Source: Herbiconiux daphne
Lineage (GTDB): Bacteria; Actinomycetota; Actinomycetes; Actinomycetales; Microbacteriaceae
Direction of reading: 5' to 3'
Assembly (NCBI RefSeq): GCF_024979295.1
Contig: NZ_JANLCJ010000005.1
Coordinates: 415,969-479,968, forward strand
DNA: 64,000 nt
Shown here: one piece after another, positions 30,589 to 40,942 of the stretch
How positions within the stretch are numbered: position 1 is the first letter of the stretch
How the letters are laid out: the number at the start of each line of letters is the position of its first letter
The notes under the pieces: generated by a model
Databases searched by the model: none
What the model was told of the DNA's origin: nothing
Seen by the model: the letters and a program-made list of their open reading frames with translations, nothing else
Position numbers and translations under genes: made by a program

Positions 30589-31838
30589 CCGAGCAGCCCG
30601 CGGTAGAGCTCGAGATGAGCGGCGGCGACCTCGTCGCGCTGGCGCACGCGCTCGTCGATCGACGCCGGGGAAGCCGGGGCCGCGAAGGCCGCCGCGCGCA
30701 CCGCGGCCACAAGCGAGCCGGCGTCGAGGCCGCGCTCGTCGTGATGGTAGGAGAACACCGGGCCCTGGTCGGCGTAGTAGCCGCAGTCGGGCGCGATCAC
30801 CGCGGTGCCGAGGTCGTGGCAGGCCTCGAGCCAGCCCGAGTGGGTGCCGAACCGGTAGGGCAGCACCGACACGTCGAGCGACGCGAGGTAGGCCCACAGC
30901 TCGGCGTCGGTGAAGAAGTCGTGCACCCTCAGCTCGAGCTCGCCGCGGCGCTCCGCCGCGCGGAGGAAGCCGGCGAGCGCGGGATCGAAGCGCTTGCCGG
31001 TGTCGAGCAGCACGTCGGAGTGCCCGTCGACCTGCAGCCGGGCGCCCGGAATGGCCGCCACGGCGTCGACGAGCGCCGCGACCACCGGCAGCGGGTTCAT
31101 GCTGGCGCGCAGGCTCTTGACGTGCACGCCGATGCGGAACTCGCCGGCGACTGCTGCTGCCGCCGCCCCCGGCGCCGCCACCGCCACCTCGTCGGCCGGC
31201 CGCCGCCCCGCCCGCCGCGCCGCCTGCACCGCTCGCATGGTGGGCAGGTCGACGACGTGCGGGTGGGGCAGCACGTGCGCCGTGCGCTTCCACCGCCGCT
31301 CGATCTCCGCGGCCGCGCCCGGCGTGAGCGTGACGAGGGCGTCGGCCGCCGGAATCAGCACGTCGAGCTGCGCGTCGTGCTCCCGCCGGTCGGCGTGGTG
31401 GGGGTTGCGCAGGTCGTGCACCGTGTAGACGAACGGCTTTCCCTCCTCGCGCAGCGCCGCGGTCAGGGCACGCAGCTCGTCGGGTGTGCGGGCGTCGAAG
31501 CCGAACTGCAGGTGGAACAGGTCGAACTCCGAGGCGTGCTCGTGCACCCACCTCGGGTCGAGCATGGCGGGCGGCCACCACCGCGACACCGCGGAGCGCC
31601 GGGTGTCGTCGGGGTCGGGGTCGGCGAGGCGCACCACGGGGTAGCCGGTCGCGGCATCCGGTGTCAGGTGCCTGATGTAGACATGCGACGACGGCACGGA
31701 TGCCACCCGCACGAGTTCACGGCTCGTTAACGTCTCGGGGGGCTCGCCCGAGTGCTCGACGATACGTGTGAGGGCCATGCTCCTCAGTAAACGGGGTATC
31801 GGCGACTCCGGCACCCGGGTTGACAACTGGACATCCAC
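30585..31838 (-). CDS. GT-B glycosyltransferase-like protein
   Basis: 417 aa from ATG 31838, or 397 aa from ATG 31778. The 31838 start has TGAGGGG 8 nt upstream; the 31778 start has GAGGAG only 1-2 nt away, too close. FDLFHLQFGFDAR, FVYTVHDLRNPHH and the donor-site SVLPYRFGTHSGWLEACHDLGTAVIAP (in parts) place it among glycogen-phosphorylase-fold glycosyltransferases, though the EPxG motif is not canonical. It belongs to the surface-polysaccharide operon 32760-27453. Confidence 0.78.
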   Translation of the reverse strand: MDVQLSTRVPESPIPRLLRSMALTRIVEHSGEPPETLTSRELVRVASVPSSHVYIRHLTPDAATGYPVVRLADPDPDDTRRSAVSRWWPPAMLDPRWVHEHASEFDLFHLQFGFDARTPDELRALTAALREEGKPFVYTVHDLRNPHHADRREHDAQLDVLIPAADALVTLTPGAAAEIERRWKRTAHVLPHPHVVDLPTMRAVQAARRAGRRPADEVAVAAPGAAAAAVAGEFRIGVHVKSLRASMNPLPVVAALVDAVAAIPGARLQVDGHSDVLLDTGKRFDPALAGFLRAAERRGELELRVHDFFTDAELWAYLASLDVSVLPYRFGTHSGWLEACHDLGTAVIAPDCGYYADQGPVFSYHHDERGLDAGSLVAAVRAAAFAAPASPASIDERVRQRDEVAAAHLELYRGLLG

Positions 31839-31857
31839 TGTCCATGTTCGTGACCCC

Positions 31858-32760
31858 TCAGGATGCGTAGCGGCGGGGCACCGTCCAGTGACGGCCGAAC
31901 TCGCGGTCGAACCACGACGGCTCGAACGGGCTGTCGCCGCCCGCGGGGTAGCTCGTCAGCTCGCCGAAAACGATGCGATCGGGCAGGTGGTAGAGATCTA
32001 CGCGCACGAAATCGGTCTCGGCGCCCAGGGTCTCGGCCAGGGCGATCATCTCGTCGAGCCGTTCGGGTCGCTCGCGGGGCGGGTCGATCCACGGGGGCCC
32101 GCCGCTCATCGGCAGGTGCTCCCAATGTGGGTGGTAGAAGTCCTGGGTGCGGGTGTCGAAGCGGCCGGAGTCGACCTGCACGAACCGGCACCGGCCGTGG
32201 AAGACGAAGAACTTGTAGTCGTCGGGGATGCCGTCGCCCGCGCCGGTCAGCATCTCCTCGACGATCACCCGGGGCGGAACGGCACCATAGGCCCACTCCC
32301 GGTTGGGCCCCTGGCCATAAAGCCGGCTCGACCAGTAACGGGCGATGGCGACGAGCCGGCGCCGGTCGGCGGCCTCGGGGCGCACGTGCCGGTAGGTCCA
32401 GCTCTGCTCGGGGTCGGGCAGCACGGCGTCTGCGGGAGCGGCCGGGCTCACCACCACACCCGCGCCGCTGCCGTGGGTGGGCTTCACGACGTAACGGTCC
32501 GGCAGCTCGAGCCCCTCGAGCGCGCCGGGATCGTCGACGATCGCGAAGACGGCGGGCAGGTAGGCGGCGCCGATGCGGGCGGCGACGTGATCGCGCACGG
32601 CCGCCTTGTCGGCATAGGTCGTCAGCAACGGGCGGTGGTCGCGCAGCATCTTGTAGCGCACCTTCTCGGTGAAGGTCTCCGGATGCCGCGTGCTCAGCAG
32701 CCGCCAGGCCCGCACGAGTGCGCTCCGCTCGCGGAGTCGCGCGCGGCGGTCGACGCTCAC
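31858..32760 (-). CDS. TupA-like ATP-grasp protein
   Basis: 300 aa ATP-grasp enzyme of the TupA-like family, named for teichuronopeptide synthesis; members are thought to attach amino acids to surface glycans or polypeptides. HPETFTEKVRYKML is the family N-terminal motif, YVVKPTHGSGAGVVV the ATP-binding Gly-rich loop, VIVEEMLT the hinge, and FVRVDLYHLPDRIVFGELTSYPAGG the metal-binding end in parts. GTG 32760 is first in the five-gene operon with four glycosyltransferases, supporting a decorated cell-surface polymer as product. Confidence 0.85.
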   Translation of the reverse strand: MSVDRRARLRERSALVRAWRLLSTRHPETFTEKVRYKMLRDHRPLLTTYADKAAVRDHVAARIGAAYLPAVFAIVDDPGALEGLELPDRYVVKPTHGSGAGVVVSPAAPADAVLPDPEQSWTYRHVRPEAADRRRLVAIARYWSSRLYGQGPNREWAYGAVPPRVIVEEMLTGAGDGIPDDYKFFVFHGRCRFVQVDSGRFDTRTQDFYHPHWEHLPMSGGPPWIDPPRERPERLDEMIALAETLGAETDFVRVDLYHLPDRIVFGELTSYPAGGDSPFEPSWFDREFGRHWTVPRRYAS

Positions 32761-32892
32761 CGGCGTCGCGATTCGGGCCGAGCGGGAGGGGTCACCAGTC
32801 CAGTGTGGCCCCGCGGCCGCGTTCGCCGCATCTTCGGGAGCCGTGCACGGTGACGCACACCTGCGGCGCTTTGTCCACCCGCAGCGACGACG

Positions 32893-32919
32893 GGATTTCG
32901 CGCGTAGGGAGAGGGGTAC
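32893..32919 (+). promoter_or_regulatory. candidate SigB/SigF-type stress promoter
   Basis: GGATTT (32893-32898), 15 nt, then GGGTAC (32914-32919) resembles the actinobacterial general-stress pattern GTTT-N14-17-GGGTAT/C. It lies 38 bp before ATG 32958 of the membrane-protein triad, whose homologues are often stress-linked. Confidence 0.45.
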
Positions 32920-32957
32920 CAGGCCGCGATGGCCGGGGAATCGAAAGGGAAGACACG

Positions 32958-33719
32958 ATGTCGGAAAGTTATGTTCCTGTGCCGCCGAGCGGCTTCGAAC
33001 CCGCCGCCAACGACGAGCCGGGCAAGGTGGACACCGCCAAGCAGGAGGCCGCCGATCTGAAGGACACGGCCGCCGAGCAGGTGGGCAACGTGGCTGGAAC
33101 CGCGAAGGAGGAAGCCGGCAACGTGGCTCGCGAAGCGAAGTCGCAGGCCAAGGACCTCTACCTGCAGAGCCAGCAGCAGCTCAAGGAGCAGGCGGGCGTG
33201 CAGCAGCAGCGCGTCGCATCCGGTCTGCGCTCCCTCGGCGACGAGCTGGGCGAGATGGCGAGCTCGTCGGAGAACTCGGGGCTCGCCTCCGACCTGGTGC
33301 GCCAGGTCTCCGAGCGGGCCGGCAGCGCGGCGTCGTGGCTCGACGCCCGTGACCCCGGGTCGCTGCTGGCCGAGGTGAAGTCGTATGCCCGTCGCAAGCC
33401 CGGAACCTTCATCGCCGTGGCGGCCGTGGCCGGCGTGGTGGCCGGGCGCCTGACCCGCGCGCTCGCGGGCAGCGCGGCCGACGAGAAGCAGGCTGCCGAG
33501 GCGGCATCCGCGTCGGGCACGCCCGCCGCGAGCGCCCCCGTCGTGACGGCACCCGTCGTGCCGGTTCCCGACCCCGCAGCCGACGGCGTGGCCGACGCGC
33601 CCTTCACCGGTGCTCCCGCCTACTCCGGCACGGCCGGGGTCGTCGACGACACCCCGCTCTACACCGAGCGCGTGGCGAGCTTCGGCGACGATCTGCCCGC
33701 AGACGGCAGCCAGCGATGA
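32958..33719 (+). CDS. coiled-coil/membrane-associated stress-type protein
   Basis: 253 aa. An N-terminal Ala/Glu/Lys-rich region with repeats of the type 'DTAAEQVGNVAGTAKEEA' resembles CsbD/LEA-like amphipathic helices, followed by SLGDELGEMASSSE and a hydrophobic stretch (FIAVAAVAGVVAGRLTRAL). The C-terminus is Pro/Ala-rich. Such proteins usually precede holin-like and DUF3618 genes in actinomycetes; the role is unknown. ATG 32958 has AAGGGAAG upstream. The stop overlaps the next ATG (ATGA). Confidence 0.75.
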   Translation: MSESYVPVPPSGFEPAANDEPGKVDTAKQEAADLKDTAAEQVGNVAGTAKEEAGNVAREAKSQAKDLYLQSQQQLKEQAGVQQQRVASGLRSLGDELGEMASSSENSGLASDLVRQVSERAGSAASWLDARDPGSLLAEVKSYARRKPGTFIAVAAVAGVVAGRLTRALAGSAADEKQAAEAASASGTPAASAPVVTAPVVPVPDPAADGVADAPFTGAPAYSGTAGVVDDTPLYTERVASFGDDLPADGSQR

Positions 33720-34129
33720 GCGACGCCACCCCATCGGAGCAGAAAGCGGCCACCACGTCGCTCGGCGACCTGCTCGGCGAGGTCACCAAAGACCTCTCCA
33801 CCCTGATGCGGCAGGAGCTCGAGCTCGCGAAGGCCGAACTCAAGCAGTCGGCGAGCCGCGCCGGCAAGGGCGCGGGAATGCTCGGCGGCGCGGGCTACGC
33901 CGCGAGCATGACCATCCTGTTCCTGTCGATCGCTCTCTGGTGGGCCCTCGGCACGCTGATCGGCGGTGGATGGTCGGGCGTGGTCGTGGCCGTCATCTGG
34001 GCGATCGTCGCGCTGATCCTGTTCGTGATCGGCCGCAAGCAGCTGAAAGAAGTGAACGGCGCCCCGAAGACGGTGGAGTCGTTGAAGAAGATCCCCGAGA
34101 CATTGAAAAGGAATGAGGAGAACCGATGA
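33716..34129 (+). CDS. holin-like (Phage_holin_3_6 type) membrane protein
   Basis: 137 aa. An N-terminal amphipathic helix (TLMRQELELAKAELKQSASRAGKG) precedes two membrane segments around YAASMTILFLSIALWWALGTLIGG and VVVAVIWAIVALILFVIG. This family is common in actinobacterial chromosomes and does not imply a prophage; none is seen here. ATGA overlaps on both sides make it the middle gene of a coupled triad. Confidence 0.85.
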   Translation: MSDATPSEQKAATTSLGDLLGEVTKDLSTLMRQELELAKAELKQSASRAGKGAGMLGGAGYAASMTILFLSIALWWALGTLIGGGWSGVVVAVIWAIVALILFVIGRKQLKEVNGAPKTVESLKKIPETLKRNEENR

Positions 34130-34701
34130 GCGATTCACCCGAGCAGATCCGTGCCGACATCGAGCGCACCCGCCGCGAACTCGGCGGCGACGTCGACGCG
34201 CTGGCCGACAAGGTCACCCCGTCGAAGATCGTGCACCGCCAGACCGACAAGGTGAAGGGCGCCGTCGGTTCGGTGAAGGACAAGGTGTTCGGCGTCGCCG
34301 ACGACGTGACGTCACAGGTGGCCGGCTCGGGATCATCCGCGGCCGGCGCGGTGTCCGACGCGGCCGGCACCGTGAAGGCGAAGGCCGAGGGCAACCCCCT
34401 TGCGGTCGGCCTGATCGCGTTCGGCGTCGGCCTGCTCGCGGCCTCGCTGATTCCCGCCTCGACGAAAGAGAAGGAGGTCGCGTCGAACCTCAAGGAGCAG
34501 GCGCAGCCCCTCGTCGAGCAGGTGACGGATGCCGCCAAGGAGGTGGGCCAGAACCTCAAGGAGCCGGCCCAAGACGCCGCTGCCGCCGTGAAGGACGCCG
34601 CCACCGGTGCGGTCGACAACGTCAAGGCCGAGGCGGGCTCCGCCGCCGGCGAGGTGAAGGACCAGGCCCAGCAGGCGAAGGACTCCGTGCAGGGTTCCTG
34701 A
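34126..34701 (+). CDS. DUF3618 domain-containing protein
   Basis: 191 aa. The N-terminal motif SPEQIRADIERTRRELGGDVDAL is the DUF3618 signature, followed by helical Lys/Ala repeats, a short hydrophobic segment (VGLIAFGVGLLAASLIP) and a long charged helical tail similar in composition to the 32958 product. It is probably membrane-attached and works with the two upstream genes. A long stem-loop follows. Confidence 0.85.
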   Translation: MSDSPEQIRADIERTRRELGGDVDALADKVTPSKIVHRQTDKVKGAVGSVKDKVFGVADDVTSQVAGSGSSAAGAVSDAAGTVKAKAEGNPLAVGLIAFGVGLLAASLIPASTKEKEVASNLKEQAQPLVEQVTDAAKEVGQNLKEPAQDAAAAVKDAATGAVDNVKAEAGSAAGEVKDQAQQAKDSVQGS

Positions 34702-34716
34702 CCCGGAGCGAACGCC

Positions 34717-34762
34717 CCCGGCGCACGAGCGGCCGACCCCCGACCGGGGTCGACCGTTCGCT
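34717..34762 (+). terminator. two-part stem-loop after the membrane triad
   Basis: Outer arms AGCGAACG (34717-34724) and CGTTCGCT (34755-34762) enclose an inner hairpin CGACCCC (34734-34740) / GGGGTCG (34746-34752). It starts 16 bp after the stop of the DUF3618 gene. Confidence 0.6.
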
Positions 34763-34810
34763 GCGACGTATCGCTCGCGCCCGAGTGTGTCAAGCCCTGA
34801 ACCAGTTACT

Positions 34811-34839
34811 TGCCGTGTATTTCACGTCCTGGCATATTC
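34811..34839 (+). promoter_or_regulatory. candidate housekeeping promoter
   Basis: TTGCCG (34811-34816), a 17-nt spacer and CATATT (34834-34839), in a locally AT-richer stretch 49 bp before ATG 34888. Confidence 0.5.
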
Positions 34840-34887
34840 GAAGGGTGAACGGATTCTGCGTTCACGTGCGCTGTCAGGAGGAACACG

Positions 34888-35127
34888 ATGACGATTTCGA
34901 AACACGACGACGTGGCGGTCGGATCGGTGCGCTGGCGCGTCGCCGAAGAGGGGCTCTGGGTCTGCACGAGTGGCGGATCGTTCGCCGGAACGGTCGACCA
35001 GAGCGGCCCGCACTACTATGCCCGCAACCACTTCGGCGAGTACCTCGGCGACTACACCGACCTCTCGCGGGCCCAGTCCGCGGTGGTGTCGAAGGCTCCC
35101 GGCCCCGTGCTGCGAGTGGTGGCCTGA
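34888..35127 (+). CDS. small protein of unknown function upstream of MarR regulator
   Basis: 79 aa, beta-rich in appearance (VGSVRWRVAEEGLWVCTSGG, YYARNHFGEYLGDYTDLSRA), with no signal or membrane helix. It has an excellent CAGGAGG ribosome-binding site 6 nt before ATG 34888. Its stop overlaps the MarR start (TGATG), so it is co-translated with the regulator and may be its partner or target. I do not recognise the family. Confidence 0.65.
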   Translation: MTISKHDDVAVGSVRWRVAEEGLWVCTSGGSFAGTVDQSGPHYYARNHFGEYLGDYTDLSRAQSAVVSKAPGPVLRVVA

Positions 35128-35627
35128 TGCCGCAGAACGTGGTGCGCCGCGAGGCGCGCCACCTCTACGCGGTGGCTCCCGCCGTCGAGGCGGCCAAAGA
35201 CGCCGTCGACGCCATCCTGCGCCTGCAGAGCGTGGGCGAGCGCGAGGTCGACCGGGTGCGCGCGGTGAGCGGCCTGAACAACAACGAGTTCCGCGCCATC
35301 CGCTACCTGCTGCAGGCGCAGCGCGAGAGCCGCGACACCGGGCCCAAAGACCTGGTGGCCATGCTCGGCATCTCGAACGCTTCGGTCACCAACATCGTCG
35401 ACCGGCTCGAGAACCTCGGCTACCTGCAGCGGGCGCCGCACCCGTCCGACCGCCGTGCCCAGCTGCTGCGGCCGACGCCCGACGCGGCGCAGAAGATCGA
35501 GAACGGCTATCGCACTTTCCACGAGACCGTGGTCGACGTCATCGGCCGGCTCTCGCCCTCCGACGCCGCGTGCGTCGCCCGGGCTCTCAACGACGTCTCC
35601 GACCGCATCGAACCCGGCAACCTCTGA
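35127..35627 (+). CDS. MarR family transcriptional regulator
   Basis: 166 aa winged-helix regulator. LNNNEFRAIRYLLQAQRE, then LVAMLGISNASVTNIVDRLENLGYLQR (recognition helix) and the wing APHPSDRRAQLLRPT, are the complete MarR DNA-binding domain; dimerisation helices flank it. The ATG overlaps the preceding 79-aa gene's stop. It lies upstream of an SDR gene with a 22-bp gap and may control this short operon and its own expression. Confidence 0.88.
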   Translation: MPQNVVRREARHLYAVAPAVEAAKDAVDAILRLQSVGEREVDRVRAVSGLNNNEFRAIRYLLQAQRESRDTGPKDLVAMLGISNASVTNIVDRLENLGYLQRAPHPSDRRAQLLRPTPDAAQKIENGYRTFHETVVDVIGRLSPSDAACVARALNDVSDRIEPGNL

Positions 35628-35649
35628 CGCCCGCGATGAGAAGCCGGCA

Positions 35650-36579
35650 ATGAGCAGAACCGCGGATGTCGCGGGCAAGACCATCGTCGTGACCGGGGCG
35701 TCGAGCGGCTTCGGCCGCGGGGTGGCGGTGCGCCTCGGCGCCGCCGGTGCGAATGTGGTGCTCGCCGCGCGGCGCGGCGACGTGCTCGACGACGTCGTCT
35801 CCGAGATCGAGACCGCCGGGGGTGTCGCCGTGGCGGTGCCCACCGACGTCAGCGACCCGGACGCGGTCACGCGGCTCGCCGAGGCGGCCGTCGAGCGCTT
35901 CGGCCGCATCGACGTGTGGGTGAACAACGTGGGCGTGGGCGCGATCGGACTCTTCTGGGACATCCCGGTCGCCGATCATGCGCGACTCGTCGAGGTCAAC
36001 CTCACCGGCCTGCTCTACGGCGCGCACGCCGCCCTGCGGCAGTTCCGGGCCCAGGGCGCCGGCGTGCTCGTCAACGTCGGCTCGATCGACAGCGAGGTGC
36101 CGCTGGCCTATCAGGCGTCGTACGCGGCCTCGAAGGCCGCGGTGCTGAGTCTCGGCCGCTCGCTCAACGAAGAGCTGCGCCTCGTCGGCGAGCACGACAC
36201 CATCTCGGTCGGCACGATCATGCCCTGGGCGGTCGACACCCCCTGGTGGACCCACGCGGCCAACTACAGCGGCCGCACCGCGCGCATGGCCGCCATGGAC
36301 GACCCGCAACTCGTGGTCGACGCCATCGTCGCCGCGTGCACCGACCCCCGGGAGCAGCAGCCCGTGGGCGCGAAGGCCAGAACGGCGGATGTCTCGCACC
36401 ACCTGTTCGCCGGGCTCACCGAGCGCCTCTCGGCGAAGACGGCGGATGCGGAATCGAAGCGGGGTGCGGCCCTGCCGCCGACCTCGGGCGCGCTGCACGA
36501 ACCGATGGCCGAAGGCACCACCGTCGACGGCGGCATCCGGGCGCGCATGGCGCGCGAGGATGCCGCCGACGGGGAGTGA
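35650..36579 (+). CDS. SDR family oxidoreductase
   Basis: 309 aa. TGASSGFGRGVAVRLG is the cofactor loop, VNNVGVG replaces NNAG, VNVGSID supplies Ser and YAASKAAVL the active-site Tyr/Lys. The C-terminal ~60 residues beyond the core form a hydrophilic extension. The substrate is unknown. Start ATG 35650 gives the expected short N-terminus. The stop codon context GAGTGAC repeats 15 bp later (36574, 36589). Confidence 0.85.
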   Translation: MSRTADVAGKTIVVTGASSGFGRGVAVRLGAAGANVVLAARRGDVLDDVVSEIETAGGVAVAVPTDVSDPDAVTRLAEAAVERFGRIDVWVNNVGVGAIGLFWDIPVADHARLVEVNLTGLLYGAHAALRQFRAQGAGVLVNVGSIDSEVPLAYQASYAASKAAVLSLGRSLNEELRLVGEHDTISVGTIMPWAVDTPWWTHAANYSGRTARMAAMDDPQLVVDAIVAACTDPREQQPVGAKARTADVSHHLFAGLTERLSAKTADAESKRGAALPPTSGALHEPMAEGTTVDGGIRARMAREDAADGE

Positions 36580-36603
36580 CGCCGGGCCGAGTGACCCGGA
36601 GCG
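36574..36603 (+). repeat. 15-bp imperfect tandem repeat across a stop codon
   Basis: GAGTGACGCCGGGCC (36574) is followed by GAGTGACCCGGAGCG (36589). The first TGA is the SDR stop. Confidence 0.6.
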
Positions 36604-36623
36604 AACCGACCGCTCAGATCAGC

Positions 36624-36820
36624 TCAGATCGGACCGTTGTCGCGTTGGTGCGGCGTCGACTTGTGGCGGCCCGGCATCGCGGGGTAGTCGTCGCTCGCGA
36701 CATCCGGCTCGACGACCTTCTCGTCGGCGACGTCGTCGAGGGTCAGCAGGCCGTCGGGGTCGTGCGGATCGTGATGGCCGTAGAGCCGCTCGCCGAGTCG
36801 GGCCTTGTCGTCGTCGCTCG

Positions 36821-36824
<4 letters not shown>
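36624..36824 (-). CDS. small hydrophilic protein of unknown function
   Basis: 66 aa, Asp/His/Pro-rich (LYGHHDPHDPDGLL), and probably mostly disordered. ATG 36824 overlaps the glgX stop (ATGA), which supports translation. The frame upstream belongs to glgX. It could be a regulatory tail protein of the glycogen enzyme, but no function is known. Confidence 0.55.
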
Positions 36825-38863
<2,039 letters not shown>

Positions 38864-38949
38864 CTCAGTGTGGTTCGAAACCGCGGATGCGGCTACGGGT
38901 TGCTTTTGCGTGCCACGAGCCGTGCACACTTGGACATGGGAGAAAATCC

Positions 38950-39606
38950 GTGACGGACACCGCGGTGTTCGAAGAAGGCACACGCGAGCTCGCGGAACGC
39001 GACCCCGTGATCGCCGACCTGCTGGCCAAGACCGGCCCGATCGTTCTGCCGCAGCAGACCGACTCGAACTTCGCCGCCCTCGTGCGCGCGATCACCTATC
39101 AGCAGCTCGCCGGAGCGGCGGCCCGCGCCATCTTCGGCCGGCTGGTCGCCGCGCTCGGCGACGAGGTGACGCCGGAGCGGCTCTCGCGTCTCACCCCGGC
39201 AGACCTGCGGGCCGCAGGCCTGTCCGGCGCGAAGACGGCCTCGGTGCTCGACCTCGCGGCGAAGACGCTCGACGGCTCGGTCTCCCTCGATGAGGCCTCC
39301 ATCGCGGCCGAGAGCGACGACGAGGTGATCGCGCGCCTCACGACCGTGCGCGGAATCGGGCCGTGGACGGCCGAGATCTTCACGATGATCCATCTCGGCC
39401 GGCCCGACGTGCTGCCGGTGGGAGACCTCGGCATCCGCAAGGGCTATGCCCTGGGCTGGAAGACCGAGGTGCCCACCGAGAAGCAGTTGCTCGCCATCGG
39501 CGAGGCCTACCGGCCGTTCCGCAGTGTGCTGTCGTGGTATTGCTGGCGCGCCGACGAACTCTACGGCCGGGCCAAGCCCAGTGCGGTCACCGGCGGCGCC
39601 ATCTAG
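38950..39606 (+). CDS. DNA-3-methyladenine glycosylase (AlkA-type, HhH-GPD)
   Basis: 218 aa base-excision repair enzyme. FAALVRAITYQQLAGAAARAI is the first conserved helix pair (in two parts), LTTVRGIGPWTAEIFTM is the helix-hairpin-helix, and VLPVGDLGIRKG has the catalytic Asp. It is at the short end of the AlkA family, lacking the N-terminal beta domain. GTG 38950 has GGGAG 9 nt upstream. It faces a small gene at 39643. Confidence 0.88.
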   Translation: MTDTAVFEEGTRELAERDPVIADLLAKTGPIVLPQQTDSNFAALVRAITYQQLAGAAARAIFGRLVAALGDEVTPERLSRLTPADLRAAGLSGAKTASVLDLAAKTLDGSVSLDEASIAAESDDEVIARLTTVRGIGPWTAEIFTMIHLGRPDVLPVGDLGIRKGYALGWKTEVPTEKQLLAIGEAYRPFRSVLSWYCWRADELYGRAKPSAVTGGAI

Positions 39607-39642
39607 GCCGCACTCGTCGGCTGCTCTCGGCGGCCCCGCGAG

Positions 39643-39825
39643 TCACGCGTCGGTGTCGGCGGCCTGCTGGTCGACGGCCTGGATGAGGTGGTCGATCGCG
39701 GTGACGAGGTTGTGCAGCGCCTGCCGCTCGACCGAGTCCTCCGGGAGCTTCTGCACGTCGAAGCTCGCGGCGCTCGCGGCCTCCCGTGCGCCGGTGATCG
39801 CTGCGTCGAATTCAAGGCTGCTCAT
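39643..39825 (-). CDS. small helical protein of unknown function
   Basis: 60 aa, Ala-rich, two predicted helices (FDAAITGAREAASAA, ALHNLVTAIDHLIQAVDQQA). GAGGAG lies 5-10 nt before ATG 39825, which supports translation. It has no signal peptide. It is convergent with the DNA glycosylase; the 36-bp gap holds a weak GGCCGC/GCGGCC stem. Confidence 0.55.
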   Translation of the reverse strand: MSSLEFDAAITGAREAASAASFDVQKLPEDSVERQALHNLVTAIDHLIQAVDQQAADTDA

Positions 39826-39954
39826 GGATGCTCCTCAGGTTCGGATGATCGGTGCGCCGATGACCGGCGACCATACGTCGTGTTCCGATCCTGCCGTGAA
39901 CCGGGGCTCGCGCGCGAGTGGGTTCACGTGATTGCCCCAGGACAGCACAAGGCA

Positions 39955-39960
39955 TAGTGT
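39955..39960 (+). promoter_or_regulatory. -10 element for leaderless gene
   Basis: TAGTGT lies 6 nt before ATG 39967; no ribosome-binding site is present. Confidence 0.5.
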
Positions 39961-39966
39961 GCGGCC

Positions 39967-40236
39967 ATGACGAATCAGGATGATCGACCCACGATCGATG
40001 ACATCGAGATCCCGGAGCAGGGCGAAGCGACCTTCTGGCGCGATGGCGTGCAGCACACGATCCGTGCCGACGGCAGCGAAGACGACGAGCCGACCTGGAC
40101 CATCCACGCCGAAGACGAGCTGATCGCCCACATCAACCGTCGCGAGGGCAAGTGGCTCGGCACCAACCTGTCGCCGTCGCGCCAGGTGGAGTCCGACTCC
40201 GACTGGCGCCAGGTCGTGATCGACGTCACCGACTGA
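39967..40236 (+). CDS. small acidic protein of unknown function
   Basis: 89 aa, Asp/Glu-rich, with a possible beta core (EATFWRDGVQHTI, TWTIHAEDELIAHINRR). It has no signal peptide or membrane helix. The start is supported by a leaderless -10 element. It lies 10 bp before the alkylmercury-lyase-like gene and probably shares its mRNA. Confidence 0.6.
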   Translation: MTNQDDRPTIDDIEIPEQGEATFWRDGVQHTIRADGSEDDEPTWTIHAEDELIAHINRREGKWLGTNLSPSRQVESDSDWRQVVIDVTD

Positions 40237-40246
40237 CGGCCCGACG

Positions 40247-40942
40247 GTGGCGATCTCTGCCGAGGCGGAGCGGATCCGCCTCGCCGTCTACCGCGGTTTC
40301 GCGCAGACCGGCCGGGTTCCCACCCGGCGCGAGATGCCCGCGGCCTACGGCATCGACGACGCGGCGCTCGAGGGAGTGCTCGACGAGCTCGCCGCGGCCC
40401 GGCACATCGTGCTCGCTGGGGGAGAGATCGAGCTGGCGCATCCGTTCGCCTCGCGGTCGTTCGGCTTCTCGGTGATGGGGCCGCAGACGCTGTGGTGGGG
40501 CGGTTGCGCCTGGGACGCGTTCGCGATCCCGCACCTCGTGCCCGACGCCCCCGAGGTGCTCGTCGCCACCACGTGCCCGGCATGCGGCACCGCGCACGCC
40601 TGGACGGTCGGCCGCGAGGCGCCACCGCGAGGTGACCAGGTCGCCCACTTCCTCGTGCCCGCGCACGACATCTGGCCCGACGCCGCCCACGCCTGCGAGA
40701 ACCAGCTGCTGTTCTGCGACGAGCGATGCGTGTCGCGCTGGCTCGATCGCACCGGCGCGGAGCGCGGCTACGTCCTGACGCTCGACACGCTCTGGCGCCT
40801 CGCCGCCTCGTGGTACGAAGGCCGGCTCGACACGCCCTACGAGCGCCGCGACCCCGCGTCGGCGGCCGGCTACTTCGCGTCGGTCGGGCTGAGCGGCCCG
40901 TTCTGGGGGCTGCCCGACCGCAGCATGAACCGCACGAGCTGA
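40247..40942 (+). CDS. alkylmercury lyase (MerB)-like protein
   Basis: 231 aa. The N-terminal winged-helix-like part (VPTRREMPAAYGIDDAALEG) and the catalytic domain match the MerB family. The three residues used by MerB to break C-Hg bonds have counterparts: Cys and Asp in WGGCAWDAF, and a Cys in LLFCDERCVSRWL. No mer operon genes are nearby, so mercury resistance is not implied. GTG 40247 is the only suitable start. Its 3' end overlaps the convergent TetR gene by 73 bp. Confidence 0.8.
   Translation: MAISAEAERIRLAVYRGFAQTGRVPTRREMPAAYGIDDAALEGVLDELAAARHIVLAGGEIELAHPFASRSFGFSVMGPQTLWWGGCAWDAFAIPHLVPDAPEVLVATTCPACGTAHAWTVGREAPPRGDQVAHFLVPAHDIWPDAAHACENQLLFCDERCVSRWLDRTGAERGYVLTLDTLWRLAASWYEGRLDTPYERRDPASAAGYFASVGLSGPFWGLPDRSMNRTS

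Noticed and set aside
33716..34129. Prophage remnant suggested by a holin-like protein
   Set aside because: The family is a normal chromosomal part of actinobacterial membrane triads; no integrase, capsid, lysin or attachment site is present.
40247..40942. Mercury-resistance operon
   Set aside because: No MerA, MerR, MerT or MerP homologue in the window; a MerB-like fold alone is not enough.
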